The translations under genes and the position numbers were made by a program. Under the pieces are notes generated by a model. The model did not search any database. It saw only the letters and a list, made by a program, of their open reading frames with translations, and was not told the origin of the DNA. 64,000 nucleotides of DNA from Blastocatellia bacterium (GTDB lineage Bacteria; Acidobacteriota; Blastocatellia; UBA7656; JADIYM01), in contig JAJTWZ010000002.1 in assembly GCA_021463145.1 (NCBI GenBank), forward strand, positions 62,001 through 126,000. The letters run 5' to 3'. Shown one piece after another: positions 39,742 through 47,670 of this stretch. Within the stretch, counting starts at the first letter, position 1. The number at the start of each line of letters is the position of its first letter.

Positions 39742-39756
39742 GACCGCTCCGCGGTC
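39742..39756 (+). repeat. Palindrome GACCGCTCCGCGGTC, copy 1
   Basis: A 6-bp stem (gaccgc / gcggtc) with a tcc loop; flanked by gtgc and ggcac that nearly extend the stem. Identical to the copy at 39970. Confidence 0.6.
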
Positions 39757-39835
39757 GGCACGTCGGGGCTGGGGTGTCCGCGGGTCGCGCCGCGGCTCGT
39801 TGTACTCGCCGCGCGCGACCCACGGCTATTGCATC

Positions 39836-39850
39836 GACCTCTCCGCGGTC
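39836..39850 (+). repeat. Palindrome GACCTCTCCGCGGTC, copy 2
   Basis: One base differs from the other copies (g to t in the left arm), which breaks one pair. Confidence 0.5.
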
Positions 39851-39969
39851 GCGGACTCGCTCGCGCGCGACCCACGACGGCTATGAAACACGGCCGTGCG
39901 CTGACGCCTGCACTCCGCCCGTTTCATCCCATGGGGTACGCCGCAGGCGCGTGGGGAACTGTTATCTTC

Positions 39970-39984
39970 GACCGCTCCGCGGTC
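39970..39984 (+). repeat. Palindrome GACCGCTCCGCGGTC, copy 3
   Basis: Identical 15-mer to copy 1, 228 nt away, with gacc/gtc arms extended by c and gcc on the outside. Confidence 0.6.
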
Positions 39985-40028
39985 GCCGTGGGACCCTACT
40001 CCCTCACGCCGAAACGCTTCACCGCCGT

Positions 40029-41174
40029 TCAGCCGACGACCGTCTCGCGTAGAGCCTCCGAGAGCGCGGCGACGTCGTCAGCCGAATGGGCCGCCGAGAG
40101 TGCGATCCGCAGCCGGCTGCTGCCTTCGGGCACCGTGGGCGGCCGGATGGCCGTGACGTGGAATCCCCGCTCGAGGAGCGAACGGCTCGCCGACACGGCA
40201 TCGCGTTCGTCACCGATGACCAGCGGAGCGATCTGGCTCGAAAGGCTGCGCCCGAGCGACTCTCCGAGCTGCTGAACGTTCTCCCAAAGCTTCGCCCGCA
40301 AACCTGGATTGCCTGCCGCCACCCGGATGGCTTCGCGAGCCGCGATGACCACCGGAAGCGTCGGCGACGTCGTGAAGACATACGCGCGCGCCACGTTGAG
40401 CAGGTACTCGCGTGTGCGCGACGATGTCGCGACGAAGCCACCCTGCGATCCGAGCGCCTTGCTCAAGGTGCCGATGTGAACGTCGACGCGGTCGGCGAGA
40501 CCGAGCGACTCGGCAAGACCGCTACCCCGAGAGCCAAAGACAAGCGTCGCATGCGCCTCGTCGGTCACGAGTGTGGCGCCGTGGCGCTCGCAAACGTCGA
40601 CGATGCCAGCGAGCGGCGCAAGGTCGCCGTCCATGCTGAACAGCGTCTCCGTGACGACGATCCGTCTGGGGGTTGTCGAGGCGGCAAGCAATGCGTCGAG
40701 GTGATCGACATCGGCGTGGCGATACACCCGGACCTTTGCGCGAGCGAGACGGCATCCGTCGATGATCGACGCGTGATTCAGCGCATCAGAGAAAACCGTC
40801 GCGTCTTCGCCGCCGAGCGCCGTCACGACGCCGAGATTCGCGGCGAAGCCCGATGGAAAGAGCAGCGCGGCTTCGGTACCGGCGAGTGTTGCAAGATCCG
40901 CTTCGAGCGCCTCGTGCTCGGACGTGTACCCGCAGATGAGCGCGGCCCCTCGAGGTCCCATGCCGGATTCGAGCACGGCCCGCGCCACGGCGTCGCGGAT
41001 CGCCGGATGCTGCGAGAGTCCGAGGTAGTCGTTCGAAGAGAAGAGCCGGACACCGCGCCCATTCACGTCCACCTCGACGGCGGTCCGTGGCGTGACCGGT
41101 GCCAGCGAGCGGTGCCGGCCACGGGACGCGATCTGTTCGAGCGCCGCGTCGATCCAGTCCGGCTTGTCGCTCAC
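40029..41174 (-). CDS. bioF: 8-amino-7-oxononanoate synthase
   Basis: 381 aa, normal length, from a GTG that overlaps the bioD stop (GTGA). BioF condenses pimeloyl-thioester with alanine, the first committed step of biotin ring assembly. It is a PLP enzyme of the alpha-oxoamine synthase family: SNDYLGLSQHPAIRDA near residue 48, MGPRGAALICGYTSEHEALE, VTDEAHATLVFGSRGSGLAE, and the PLP Lys in GTLSKALGSQGGFVATS (about residue 235). Paired with bioD; bioB and bioA lie about 4 kb upstream. Confidence 0.95.
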   Translation of the reverse strand: MSDKPDWIDAALEQIASRGRHRSLAPVTPRTAVEVDVNGRGVRLFSSNDYLGLSQHPAIRDAVARAVLESGMGPRGAALICGYTSEHEALEADLATLAGTEAALLFPSGFAANLGVVTALGGEDATVFSDALNHASIIDGCRLARAKVRVYRHADVDHLDALLAASTTPRRIVVTETLFSMDGDLAPLAGIVDVCERHGATLVTDEAHATLVFGSRGSGLAESLGLADRVDVHIGTLSKALGSQGGFVATSSRTREYLLNVARAYVFTTSPTLPVVIAAREAIRVAAGNPGLRAKLWENVQQLGESLGRSLSSQIAPLVIGDERDAVSASRSLLERGFHVTAIRPPTVPEGSSRLRIALSAAHSADDVAALSEALRETVVG

Positions 41175-41860
41175 ACCCAGACCCCGCCGACGAGCGTCGC
41201 GGCGAAGTCGCCAAGCTCCGCGGCCGCATCGTCGACGCTCGCCACTCGGCCGAGCATCACGATGGGCGGTACCGCTATACCCGCCGCGACGGCGTGAAGC
41301 CGGATCGCCTCAGCGTTCGTACCCGTAGAGGCGTCGGGCACGTCGGGCGCGCTGAGCACGAGAGCGGACACGCGGAAACCATCGAGCGCCGCAAGCGCGA
41401 GGAGCGAGTGATTTATCGCTCCGAGCCGGTCGCTGGAAACGAGAACGATCGGCGCGCCAAATTCGCGCGCCAGATCCCGAGTGTTGTGCCGCCACGTGAG
41501 CGGCGCAAGCAGCCCCCCGGCGCCTTCGACAATCGTCACGTCAGCTCCGGCGGACATCTCGCGCGCCTCTTCGACGAGCGCCTCGAAGTCGAGCTCAACA
41601 CCCTCGAGGTCCGCGGCAAGCGCCGGGGTGACTGGAGCCGCAAGCCGAACGATGGCTTCGATCGGTTCGGACTGGCCGGTCGCCAGCGCGAGCACGTGAC
41701 CGTCTTCCGAGCCGCGGCGGCTGTCGTCGCAGCCGGACTCGACGAGCTTGATCGCGACAACGTACCGGCCCGAGAGCGACAGCGCCCGCGCGAGTCCGGC
41801 CCCGACGAGAGTCTTCCCGACGCCCGTATCGGTTCCGGCAATGACGAACGTCTTGCTCAC
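41171..41860 (-). CDS. bioD: Dethiobiotin synthetase
   Basis: 229 aa. BioD closes the ureido ring using CO2 and ATP. The P-loop GTDTGVGKT is at residues 9-17 and VEGAGGLLAPL (about 113-123) is the family's second signature. The stop overlaps the bioF start by 4 nt, so the two are translationally coupled. Expected length for the family. Confidence 0.95.
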   Translation of the reverse strand: MSKTFVIAGTDTGVGKTLVGAGLARALSLSGRYVVAIKLVESGCDDSRRGSEDGHVLALATGQSEPIEAIVRLAAPVTPALAADLEGVELDFEALVEEAREMSAGADVTIVEGAGGLLAPLTWRHNTRDLAREFGAPIVLVSSDRLGAINHSLLALAALDGFRVSALVLSAPDVPDASTGTNAEAIRLHAVAAGIAVPPIVMLGRVASVDDAAAELGDFAATLVGGVWV

Positions 41861-41894
41861 GAACGTTTGTCGGGCGCAATTGCCGCGTGCGACT

Positions 41895-42902
41895 TCATCG
41901 GGCGTAGTATCCCTTTCGGCTCGAAACCGTCACGCCCGGCCGCCGAACGTCAACGCGCAAGGGTCTGAAACGACCGTCCTTTGCCGTGTCATTCGAGTAG
42001 TACGTCAACACGTACTGCGCCTGGAGTTCGGCGATGATTCGCTGGTAGATGCGATCGAGCGACTGGACTTCGGCTTCAGGCGTCATCTCGATCGCCGGAA
42101 AGAACGCGCGGCCGCCGGTCTGTTCGCAGAGCTGGTTGAGGGCCGCCGAACCGAGTTTCGCAACCTGACTCTTCGAGTCTCCAGTGCCTGCCGGGCTGAT
42201 CCCGTAAATAACGATGTCGCTGCGTTGCGCCGCTTCTAGCGTAGCCGCAAGCGTCTCGCGAGCGGCATTGTCGTACCCGTCCGTCAGAAGAACGAGGACA
42301 CGCCGTCCGTCCGATTCGCCCAGGTACTGGGACGCGGCGATCACCGCGCCATATAACGAAGTGGTCCCGCCCGCTTCGATATGATCGGTTGCATCGACGA
42401 GAGAGCCCACCGAACCGGTCAGCGGCTGCATGAGCGTCCATTTGCTGGCGACCGTGTAGAGGGCCGCCTGATCTCCCGCACGGAATGCCTGGCTGAAGAA
42501 TCTCTTTGCCGCGCGCTTCTCGAAATCCAGGCGCGTTCGTACCGAGAGACTGGCGTCGAAGAGCAAAGCGAGCCGAAGCGGCGGAACGTCGCCCTGGCGA
42601 AAGAACTGATCCACCTGCTGAGCCTTGCCGTCCTCGAATACCGCAAAGTCCGTGGCGCTCAGGTCCGTCACCAGGTCGCCACTGGAACTTCTGGCCACGA
42701 CGGCGACTGTTACAAGGTTAGCCGAGAGTTCGACAGTTTGCGGTGGTTCCTCAACGGGCGGAGGATCCGTGATGGGCTCGGGCGGCGGTGGCGGAATGTC
42801 AACCCTCGGACTCTGGCGCTGTTGTGCAACTGCATTGACCGAGACCAGACCCGCCAGCAGGATTGTCGCCAAAGACCGAATTCCGCGTCGCCTGCTGCCC
42901 AT
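41895..42902 (-). CDS. Secreted VWFA-domain protein
   Basis: 335 aa from ATG 42902; an upstream ATG at 42998 is in frame but gives no signal peptide at its start. Signal peptide about 1-26 (LATILLAGLVSVNAVAQ), a Pro-rich stretch, then the N-terminal beta segment typical of acidobacterial VWFA proteins (LVTDLSATDFAVFEDGKAQQ), and the von Willebrand A domain (about 105-300, LALLFDASLSVRTRLDFEKR). The MIDAS motif DxSxS is present as DASLS. The C-terminus reads LQAQYVLTYYSN, as in this family. Ends 34 nt before bioD, and could share its transcript. Confidence 0.85.
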   Translation of the reverse strand: MGSRRRGIRSLATILLAGLVSVNAVAQQRQSPRVDIPPPPPEPITDPPPVEEPPQTVELSANLVTVAVVARSSSGDLVTDLSATDFAVFEDGKAQQVDQFFRQGDVPPLRLALLFDASLSVRTRLDFEKRAAKRFFSQAFRAGDQAALYTVASKWTLMQPLTGSVGSLVDATDHIEAGGTTSLYGAVIAASQYLGESDGRRVLVLLTDGYDNAARETLAATLEAAQRSDIVIYGISPAGTGDSKSQVAKLGSAALNQLCEQTGGRAFFPAIEMTPEAEVQSLDRIYQRIIAELQAQYVLTYYSNDTAKDGRFRPLRVDVRRPGVTVSSRKGYYAR

Positions 42903-43151
42903 CCACGTTCCTCTCGTACAACAAACTGCCGCGCCAGACTGAAGTCTACCACACGGCGATTTTGCGACCATCCGACACCCCATTGTGTTCAGAATCAAGG
43001 ACTTGACTTGACCCGAATCCGTCCGCGAGAATTCCCGACCGACAGCAGGAAATCCACGCTCAAGCTCCCGAGCGCTGGTGCCTTCGCGGCAACCTCTCCC
43101 GGTTGCAGCGAATCACGAGTACGAAACTCAGACTCAGGGGGAGTCCAATAC

Positions 43152-44141
43152 ATGAAGTTGATTTCTGAGAGCAGGGGAATTCGCTGCGCAATCGCGACGG
43201 TGTTCGTCGCGGCCCTGATCGCAGCGAACGTATATACAGGATCGGCACAGGATGCCGGCGAGAATCGGCCGACTCGCACAATCGCGGCCGGGCAGAAGGC
43301 GAAGATCAAAGGGACCATCATCTCGAGGGACGCGGATACCATCACGCTTCGCGACGGGTCGGGTATGGACGTGATCGTCGAGATCACGGATCGCACCACG
43401 GTTGCATCGAAGGGCGGGTTCCTGCGTCGCGGAACCAACTACGATGTGACCAGCCTTCTTCGCGGACTGACTATCGAAGCCGAGGGCCGCGGCAACGCTA
43501 GTGGCCAACTCACCGCCGAAAAGATCCGATTCTCGAAGGACGACCTCGAGACGGCTCGCTCCATCGACTCGCGAGTTTCACCCGTCGAGGGCCGGGTAAC
43601 GAAGGTCGAGGCCCAGAATGAAGCTCTCGCGGGACAGGTCGACGAACTAAACGAAGTCTCGAAGAACATGCGGACCGACATCGACACGAATCGGGAAGAG
43701 ATTGCTCGTACTAATGAGCGGATCTCGTCGCTCGACGATTACCTGGTTCAAGACCTCGCGACGGTCTATTTCAAGTTGAACAGCGCTGTGCTCTCGCCGG
43801 AGGGCATGGCCGAACTCGACGTTCTGGCGCAGAAGGCGCTGGCAACAAGAGGATACATGGTCGAGGTGACTGGCTTCGCCGACTCTACCGGTAACCAACA
43901 GAAGAATCGAGTGCTCAGTCAGAAACGTGCGGATGCAGTGGTTCGGTATCTCGCGGAGACTTACGACATTCCGCTCCGCCGGATGATCACGCCGTTCGGT
44001 TACGGAGACCTCAAGCCCGTCGCAGACAACGATACGATCGAAGGACGATCGCAAAACCGCCGGGTCGAGGTGAAGATCCTCGTCAATCGGGGGCTGACGC
44101 AGGCGGCGCCGGCTACAACGGCGTCTTCTACTAATCCTTAG
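43152..44141 (+). CDS. OmpA-family outer-membrane/peptidoglycan-linked protein
   Basis: 329 aa from ATG 43152, with SD gggggag 10 nt upstream; the longer frame back to 42381 lies over the VWFA gene. Signal peptide to about residue 32 (YTGSAQ). A beta-rich domain like DUF5666 follows (about 45-130, KAKIKGTIISRDADTITLRD), then a coiled coil (about 130-195) and a C-terminal OmpA peptidoglycan-binding domain (about 200-320) with FKLNSAVLSPEGMAELD, VTGFADSTGNQQKN and NRRVEVKILV. There is no N-terminal barrel, so this is a periplasmic or lipid-free peptidoglycan-binding protein. Confidence 0.88.
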   Translation: MKLISESRGIRCAIATVFVAALIAANVYTGSAQDAGENRPTRTIAAGQKAKIKGTIISRDADTITLRDGSGMDVIVEITDRTTVASKGGFLRRGTNYDVTSLLRGLTIEAEGRGNASGQLTAEKIRFSKDDLETARSIDSRVSPVEGRVTKVEAQNEALAGQVDELNEVSKNMRTDIDTNREEIARTNERISSLDDYLVQDLATVYFKLNSAVLSPEGMAELDVLAQKALATRGYMVEVTGFADSTGNQQKNRVLSQKRADAVVRYLAETYDIPLRRMITPFGYGDLKPVADNDTIEGRSQNRRVEVKILVNRGLTQAAPATTASSTNP

Positions 44142-44564
44142 GGGTCCCGGGTCCGATTCGCGCGGCAACCATCCGCGCCAGGTAACGGTAACTTTCCGTC
44201 GCCTGGCGCGGATCGCGCGTTCAGGGCAGACAATCGGGCCGCGAGCTTCAGTTGTACCCCGAGCGCGAGCGACGGGCGCTCGATCCTGTGGGCTTCAGGA
44301 TCACGCCGGACGACAATACGCTCACGGCGTCCCGTCGATGAACCACCAGCCCAGCGGAGTCGCACCCGGAACGCCAGCGTCGGGCCGGCCGTGCGTATCA
44401 CACACTGCCCCGGATCCCCCTCATCCGTGGAGCAATACCCGCCCAACCGGGACGAACTCACCGCATCGCAACGCGGACCTCCCAACCGTACGCGACCTCG
44501 CCGGGCCCGACTCCGCAGTCTCAGGATGGCGGTAGGTGACGCACTCTTGCCGATTGGACACCAA
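44142..44564. other. Gene-free spacer between convergent genes
   Basis: 423 nt. A strong hairpin lies at 44171-44213 and a weaker one at 44261-44281 (gagcgc / gcgctc). No convincing gene, tRNA or repeat beyond these. Confidence 0.6.
44171..44213. terminator. 12-bp stem-loop after the OmpA-family gene
   Basis: atccgcgccagg (44171-44182) pairs perfectly with cctggcgcggat (44202-44213); the 19-nt loop contains a small acgg/ccgt stem. It begins 30 nt after the OmpA-family stop. No T-run, so termination would not be of the simple intrinsic type. Confidence 0.45.
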
Positions 44565-45110
44565 CTATCGGATCACAACCGGATCGCGCATACGCACGAG
44601 CGCATCGGATAGCTTCGCAATCGCCGTCACCAGAGTCCGGCCGGCCTGGTCGAAATTCCCCGTAGCCGCCGCCGATTCGGCCTGAACGCCGATGGCCGTC
44701 ACGCCCACCACGTACGAATAATATGGCCTTAGCGACGCCTTCGAGTTGAACTCCGCCTCCAGTTCTTCGAGTCCGGCGCGGATGTTCGTCAGACTCTGGC
44801 GGATGGCCGCCTTGTTCTGCTCGGCAACCTCGCCTATTACCGGCTTCGTGGTCTTCAGGCGCTCGGCGCGTCCTTCGATTCGCTCGACAGTCTTCACCAC
44901 GCCGCCATACAGATACAGAAACTGCCCGAGTGTCTTGATCTGATCCGAGACCTTCTGCGCTCCAGCTTTCCGTTCCGTCTCGACCAGGGACGCCGCCGGC
45001 TTTGGCGCTGGCCTTCTCGGCGCTGGCCGGCGTCCACGCGACTGTCCCATTGCGGCGATCGGACTCGCCAGCAGTACCCCGAGCGTCACCACCAGTAATC
45101 CCCTCTTCAC
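44565..45110 (-). CDS. Small secreted helical protein, unknown function
   Basis: 181 aa from the GTG at 45110, chosen for its SD (gggaggtag, about 5 nt upstream) and because it gives a signal peptide (VKRGLLVVTLGVLLASPIAA). A short Arg/Pro-rich segment is followed by about 130 residues that look all-helical (VKTVERIEGRAERLKTTKPV, LTNIRAGLEELEAEFNSKAS), without recognised domain. It lies 28 nt after bioA on the same strand and may ride on that transcript, but nothing ties it to biotin. Confidence 0.65.
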   Translation of the reverse strand: MKRGLLVVTLGVLLASPIAAMGQSRGRRPAPRRPAPKPAASLVETERKAGAQKVSDQIKTLGQFLYLYGGVVKTVERIEGRAERLKTTKPVIGEVAEQNKAAIRQSLTNIRAGLEELEAEFNSKASLRPYYSYVVGVTAIGVQAESAAATGNFDQAGRTLVTAIAKLSDALVRMRDPVVIR

Positions 45111-45138
45111 GCAACTACCTCCCGTGTGAACGATCCAA

Positions 45139-46530
45139 TCAATCGGAAACCGGACAAATCTGGCGAATCCCATGCTCCAACGCATCCACGATGGCAACGA
45201 TCTCGTCGTCGGCGATCGAGAGCGGCGGCATTAGTACTACGGTGTCGCCAAGCGGACGCAAAAATACGCCTCGCTCCTTCGCCGCACCACAAACACGCAT
45301 TCCGCGACGCTCCGACGGCTCGAATGGAGTCTTCGTTGCCCGATCCGCGACAAGTTCGACACCAGCGGCAAGTCCGAACCGGCGGATATCGCCGACATGA
45401 GGATGATCGCGCAGACGCTCGAGCTCGGTGTGAAACCGCTCAATCGTCCGCGGCAGCCGCTCCAGGATCCGCTCGTGTTCGAAGATATCGAGCGTCGCGT
45501 GCGCAGCAGCAGCAGCAAGCTGATTTCCCGTGTACGTGTGGCCGTGAAAGAAGGTGCGACCGTCGGACGGCTCCCCGAGGAAGGCCTCGAAAATCCGTTC
45601 CGTGGTCAGAGTTGCCGACATCGGCAGATAGCCTCCGGTCAGTCCCTTCGCAAGACAGAGGATGTCAGGCGCGACGTCCTCGCGCTCGCACGCGAACATC
45701 GAACCGGATCGGCCAAAGCCGACGGCAACTTCGTCGAGAACGAGCAGAGCGCCTACGCGGCGCGCGGCATCGGCGGCACGGCGCAGATACCCGTCAGGAA
45801 GAGTGATCATGCCGGCAGCGCCCTGCATCCCCGGCTCGAGCACGACAGCTGCAATCCGGTCACCGTGCTCTGCCACCAGCCGTTCGATCTCGGTCGCACA
45901 CTCCGTCCGGCACGTCGAAGACTCGAGCCCGAACGGACAGCGGTAGCAGTATGGCGAATGGGCTCGAGCCGTCTCGAATAGCAAGGGGCCGTAGCGCTCG
46001 TGGAAGAGCGGAATCCCGCCAAGCGAGACCGCGCCGACCGTATCGCCGTGATACGCGTTTCCAAGAGTCACGAAAATGGTGCGCTGGCGCTCGCGTCCTC
46101 CATCGTGCTGCTGCCAGTACTGCAGTGCGATCTTCAATGCGACTTCGACCGCCGTCGATCCGTTGTCCGAAAAGAACACACGCGTAAGTCCATTCGGCGC
46201 GAGATCCACCAGACGTTTCGCCAACCTGACTGCTGGCTCGCTCGCGTTTCCAAGAAACGTCGAATGAGCGATCCGTCCGAGTTGCTCCACGATCGCCGCG
46301 TCGATCTCCGGCCTGCGATGGCCAAACAGATTGCACCAGAGCGACGATACGCCGTCGAGGTATCTCCGGCCGTCGGCGTCCACCAGGTAGTGCACTTCGC
46401 CAGCCACGATCATCAACGGATCGTCGCCTCGATAGGCAGAGTGCGGCGTGAATGGATGCCATACGTGAGCGTCGTCAATCTCAACGAGCTCGTCACGAGC
46501 CAGGTCCGCCTTGCTGATCTGTCGTGTCAC
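45139..46530 (-). CDS. bioA: Adenosylmethionine-8-amino-7-oxononanoate aminotransferase
   Basis: 463 aa from the GTG at 46530 (SD gggaggccggg); an upstream ATG at 46581 adds 17 residues over the bioB end. BioA makes 7,8-diaminononanoate using S-adenosylmethionine as amino donor. HVWHPFTPHSAY and DGVSSLWCNLFGHRRPEIDA are BioA signatures; the PLP Lys is in LCLAKGLTGGYLPMSATLTT, after VLDEVAVGFGRSGSMFACER. A slightly long N-terminus and normal C-terminus. Follows bioB by 55 nt. Confidence 0.95.
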   Translation of the reverse strand: MTRQISKADLARDELVEIDDAHVWHPFTPHSAYRGDDPLMIVAGEVHYLVDADGRRYLDGVSSLWCNLFGHRRPEIDAAIVEQLGRIAHSTFLGNASEPAVRLAKRLVDLAPNGLTRVFFSDNGSTAVEVALKIALQYWQQHDGGRERQRTIFVTLGNAYHGDTVGAVSLGGIPLFHERYGPLLFETARAHSPYCYRCPFGLESSTCRTECATEIERLVAEHGDRIAAVVLEPGMQGAAGMITLPDGYLRRAADAARRVGALLVLDEVAVGFGRSGSMFACEREDVAPDILCLAKGLTGGYLPMSATLTTERIFEAFLGEPSDGRTFFHGHTYTGNQLAAAAAHATLDIFEHERILERLPRTIERFHTELERLRDHPHVGDIRRFGLAAGVELVADRATKTPFEPSERRGMRVCGAAKERGVFLRPLGDTVVLMPPLSIADDEIVAIVDALEHGIRQICPVSD

Positions 46531-46585
46531 CCCGGCCTCCCGTGTATCCCAGGACGCGCAGTCACTCTCCGTGTCGAGCACGCCG

Positions 46586-47566
46586 CTACTCCGCCACTAT
46601 TGCGGCGACACGGAATCCTGCATCCTCGATCATCTGAATGTCCGCCTCGTATCCCTGACCACCGGTCGTAAGATAGCCGTCCACGAAGAGGGAGTTAGCC
46701 GGATAAAGCGAGAGCGGCTGAAGCCGGCGCAGGTTGACTTCGCGCCCTCCGGCAATGCGTATGTCGCGCGTAGGATTGACGAAACGGAACATGCAGAGCG
46801 TCCTGAGGCAGTCCTTGGGCGACATCCGGCCGATGCCGGCCAGAGGCGTTCCAGGACGCGGGTCCAGGAAGTTCACGGGGATGGACTCGACCTCCAGCTC
46901 CCGCAATTCGAAAGCCAGCGCGGCGCGATCTTCCTCCGTCTCGCCCATTCCCATGATGCCGCCGCAACACGCTTCCAGGCCCGCTCGCTTCGCCGCCCGA
47001 ACCGTCTCGATACGGTCCTCGAAATCGTGAGTCGAACAGATTTCGGGGAAGAATCGGCGAGCCGTTTCGAGGTTGTGATTGAATCGCGTGACTCCGGCTG
47101 CCACCAACTGCTCGGCCTGTCCGTCCTTCAGCAAACCAAGGGACGTGCATATGTTGATGTCCATCTCGGCCTTGATCTGGCGGACCGCTTCGCAGACGGT
47201 GTCGAGCTCTCCGGCGGACGGACCCCTGGTCGCCGTGACGATGCAGTATTTGACGGCCTGCATCGCGTGCGCGCGTCGCGCGCCTTCGACAATTTCGTCC
47301 ACCGACTGCATCCGGTAACGCTCGACGCCCGAATCGAAGGCCATGGACTGACTGCAGAACGAACAATCCTCGGGGCACACCCCACTCTTCGCGTTCTGCA
47401 GGACGTGAATGCGCACGTCGTTGCCGTGATGAGCGCGGCGCAGGCGATACGCGGCATCCAGCAATGGAAGCAACTCGTCGTCGGCCGATCGAAGCACCGA
47501 CAGCGCGTCGTCGAAGTTTGCGGCGTACCCGTCAAGGACGCGGGCGGCAAGGTCATTCCAGCTCAT
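46586..47566 (-). CDS. bioB: Biotin synthase
   Basis: 326 aa from ATG 47566, with SD aaggag 7 nt upstream; a GTG at 47581 is also in frame but contains that SD. BioB is a radical SAM enzyme inserting sulfur into dethiobiotin. The SAM [4Fe-4S] motif is CPEDCSFC (C-x3-C-x2-C) in NAKSGVCPEDCSFCSQS. Ligands for the second cluster are in the CIVTATRG, GLEACCGGIMGMGET and related segments. Ends DGYLTTGGQGYEADIQMIED, as in the family. With bioA, bioD and bioF, the late pathway is complete here; no bioC or bioH is seen. Confidence 0.96.
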   Translation of the reverse strand: MSWNDLAARVLDGYAANFDDALSVLRSADDELLPLLDAAYRLRRAHHGNDVRIHVLQNAKSGVCPEDCSFCSQSMAFDSGVERYRMQSVDEIVEGARRAHAMQAVKYCIVTATRGPSAGELDTVCEAVRQIKAEMDINICTSLGLLKDGQAEQLVAAGVTRFNHNLETARRFFPEICSTHDFEDRIETVRAAKRAGLEACCGGIMGMGETEEDRAALAFELRELEVESIPVNFLDPRPGTPLAGIGRMSPKDCLRTLCMFRFVNPTRDIRIAGGREVNLRRLQPLSLYPANSLFVDGYLTTGGQGYEADIQMIEDAGFRVAAIVAE

Positions 47567-47670
47567 TCGCAGCTCCTTCACGTCGAGCGCGTGAATGTAC
47601 AGGCGGTTGCGACGGCGGGCAAGATAAGGGATAGCGATTCATCGCCACGTGCCGAGACGCTTCGGCCCGG

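Larger units (their letters stand above)
39596..40028. other. Palindrome-rich intergenic spacer
   Basis: 433 nt without a credible gene. It contains an agcgcc-gta-ggcgct hairpin (39653-39667), which may end the kinase transcript, and four copies of a palindromic core described separately. Two near-direct copies of gcgcgcgacccacg also occur (about 39812 and 39864). Confidence 0.6.

Noticed and set aside
37838-39823. 661-codon open frame antisense to the TolB-like kinase
   Set aside because: It mirrors the kinase gene; its composition is that of a reverse-strand shadow in high-GC DNA and it has no recognisable domain.
42381-43151. N-terminal extension of the OmpA-family gene by 257 codons
   Set aside because: It lies over the VWFA gene, and the ATG at 43152 has both an SD and a signal peptide.
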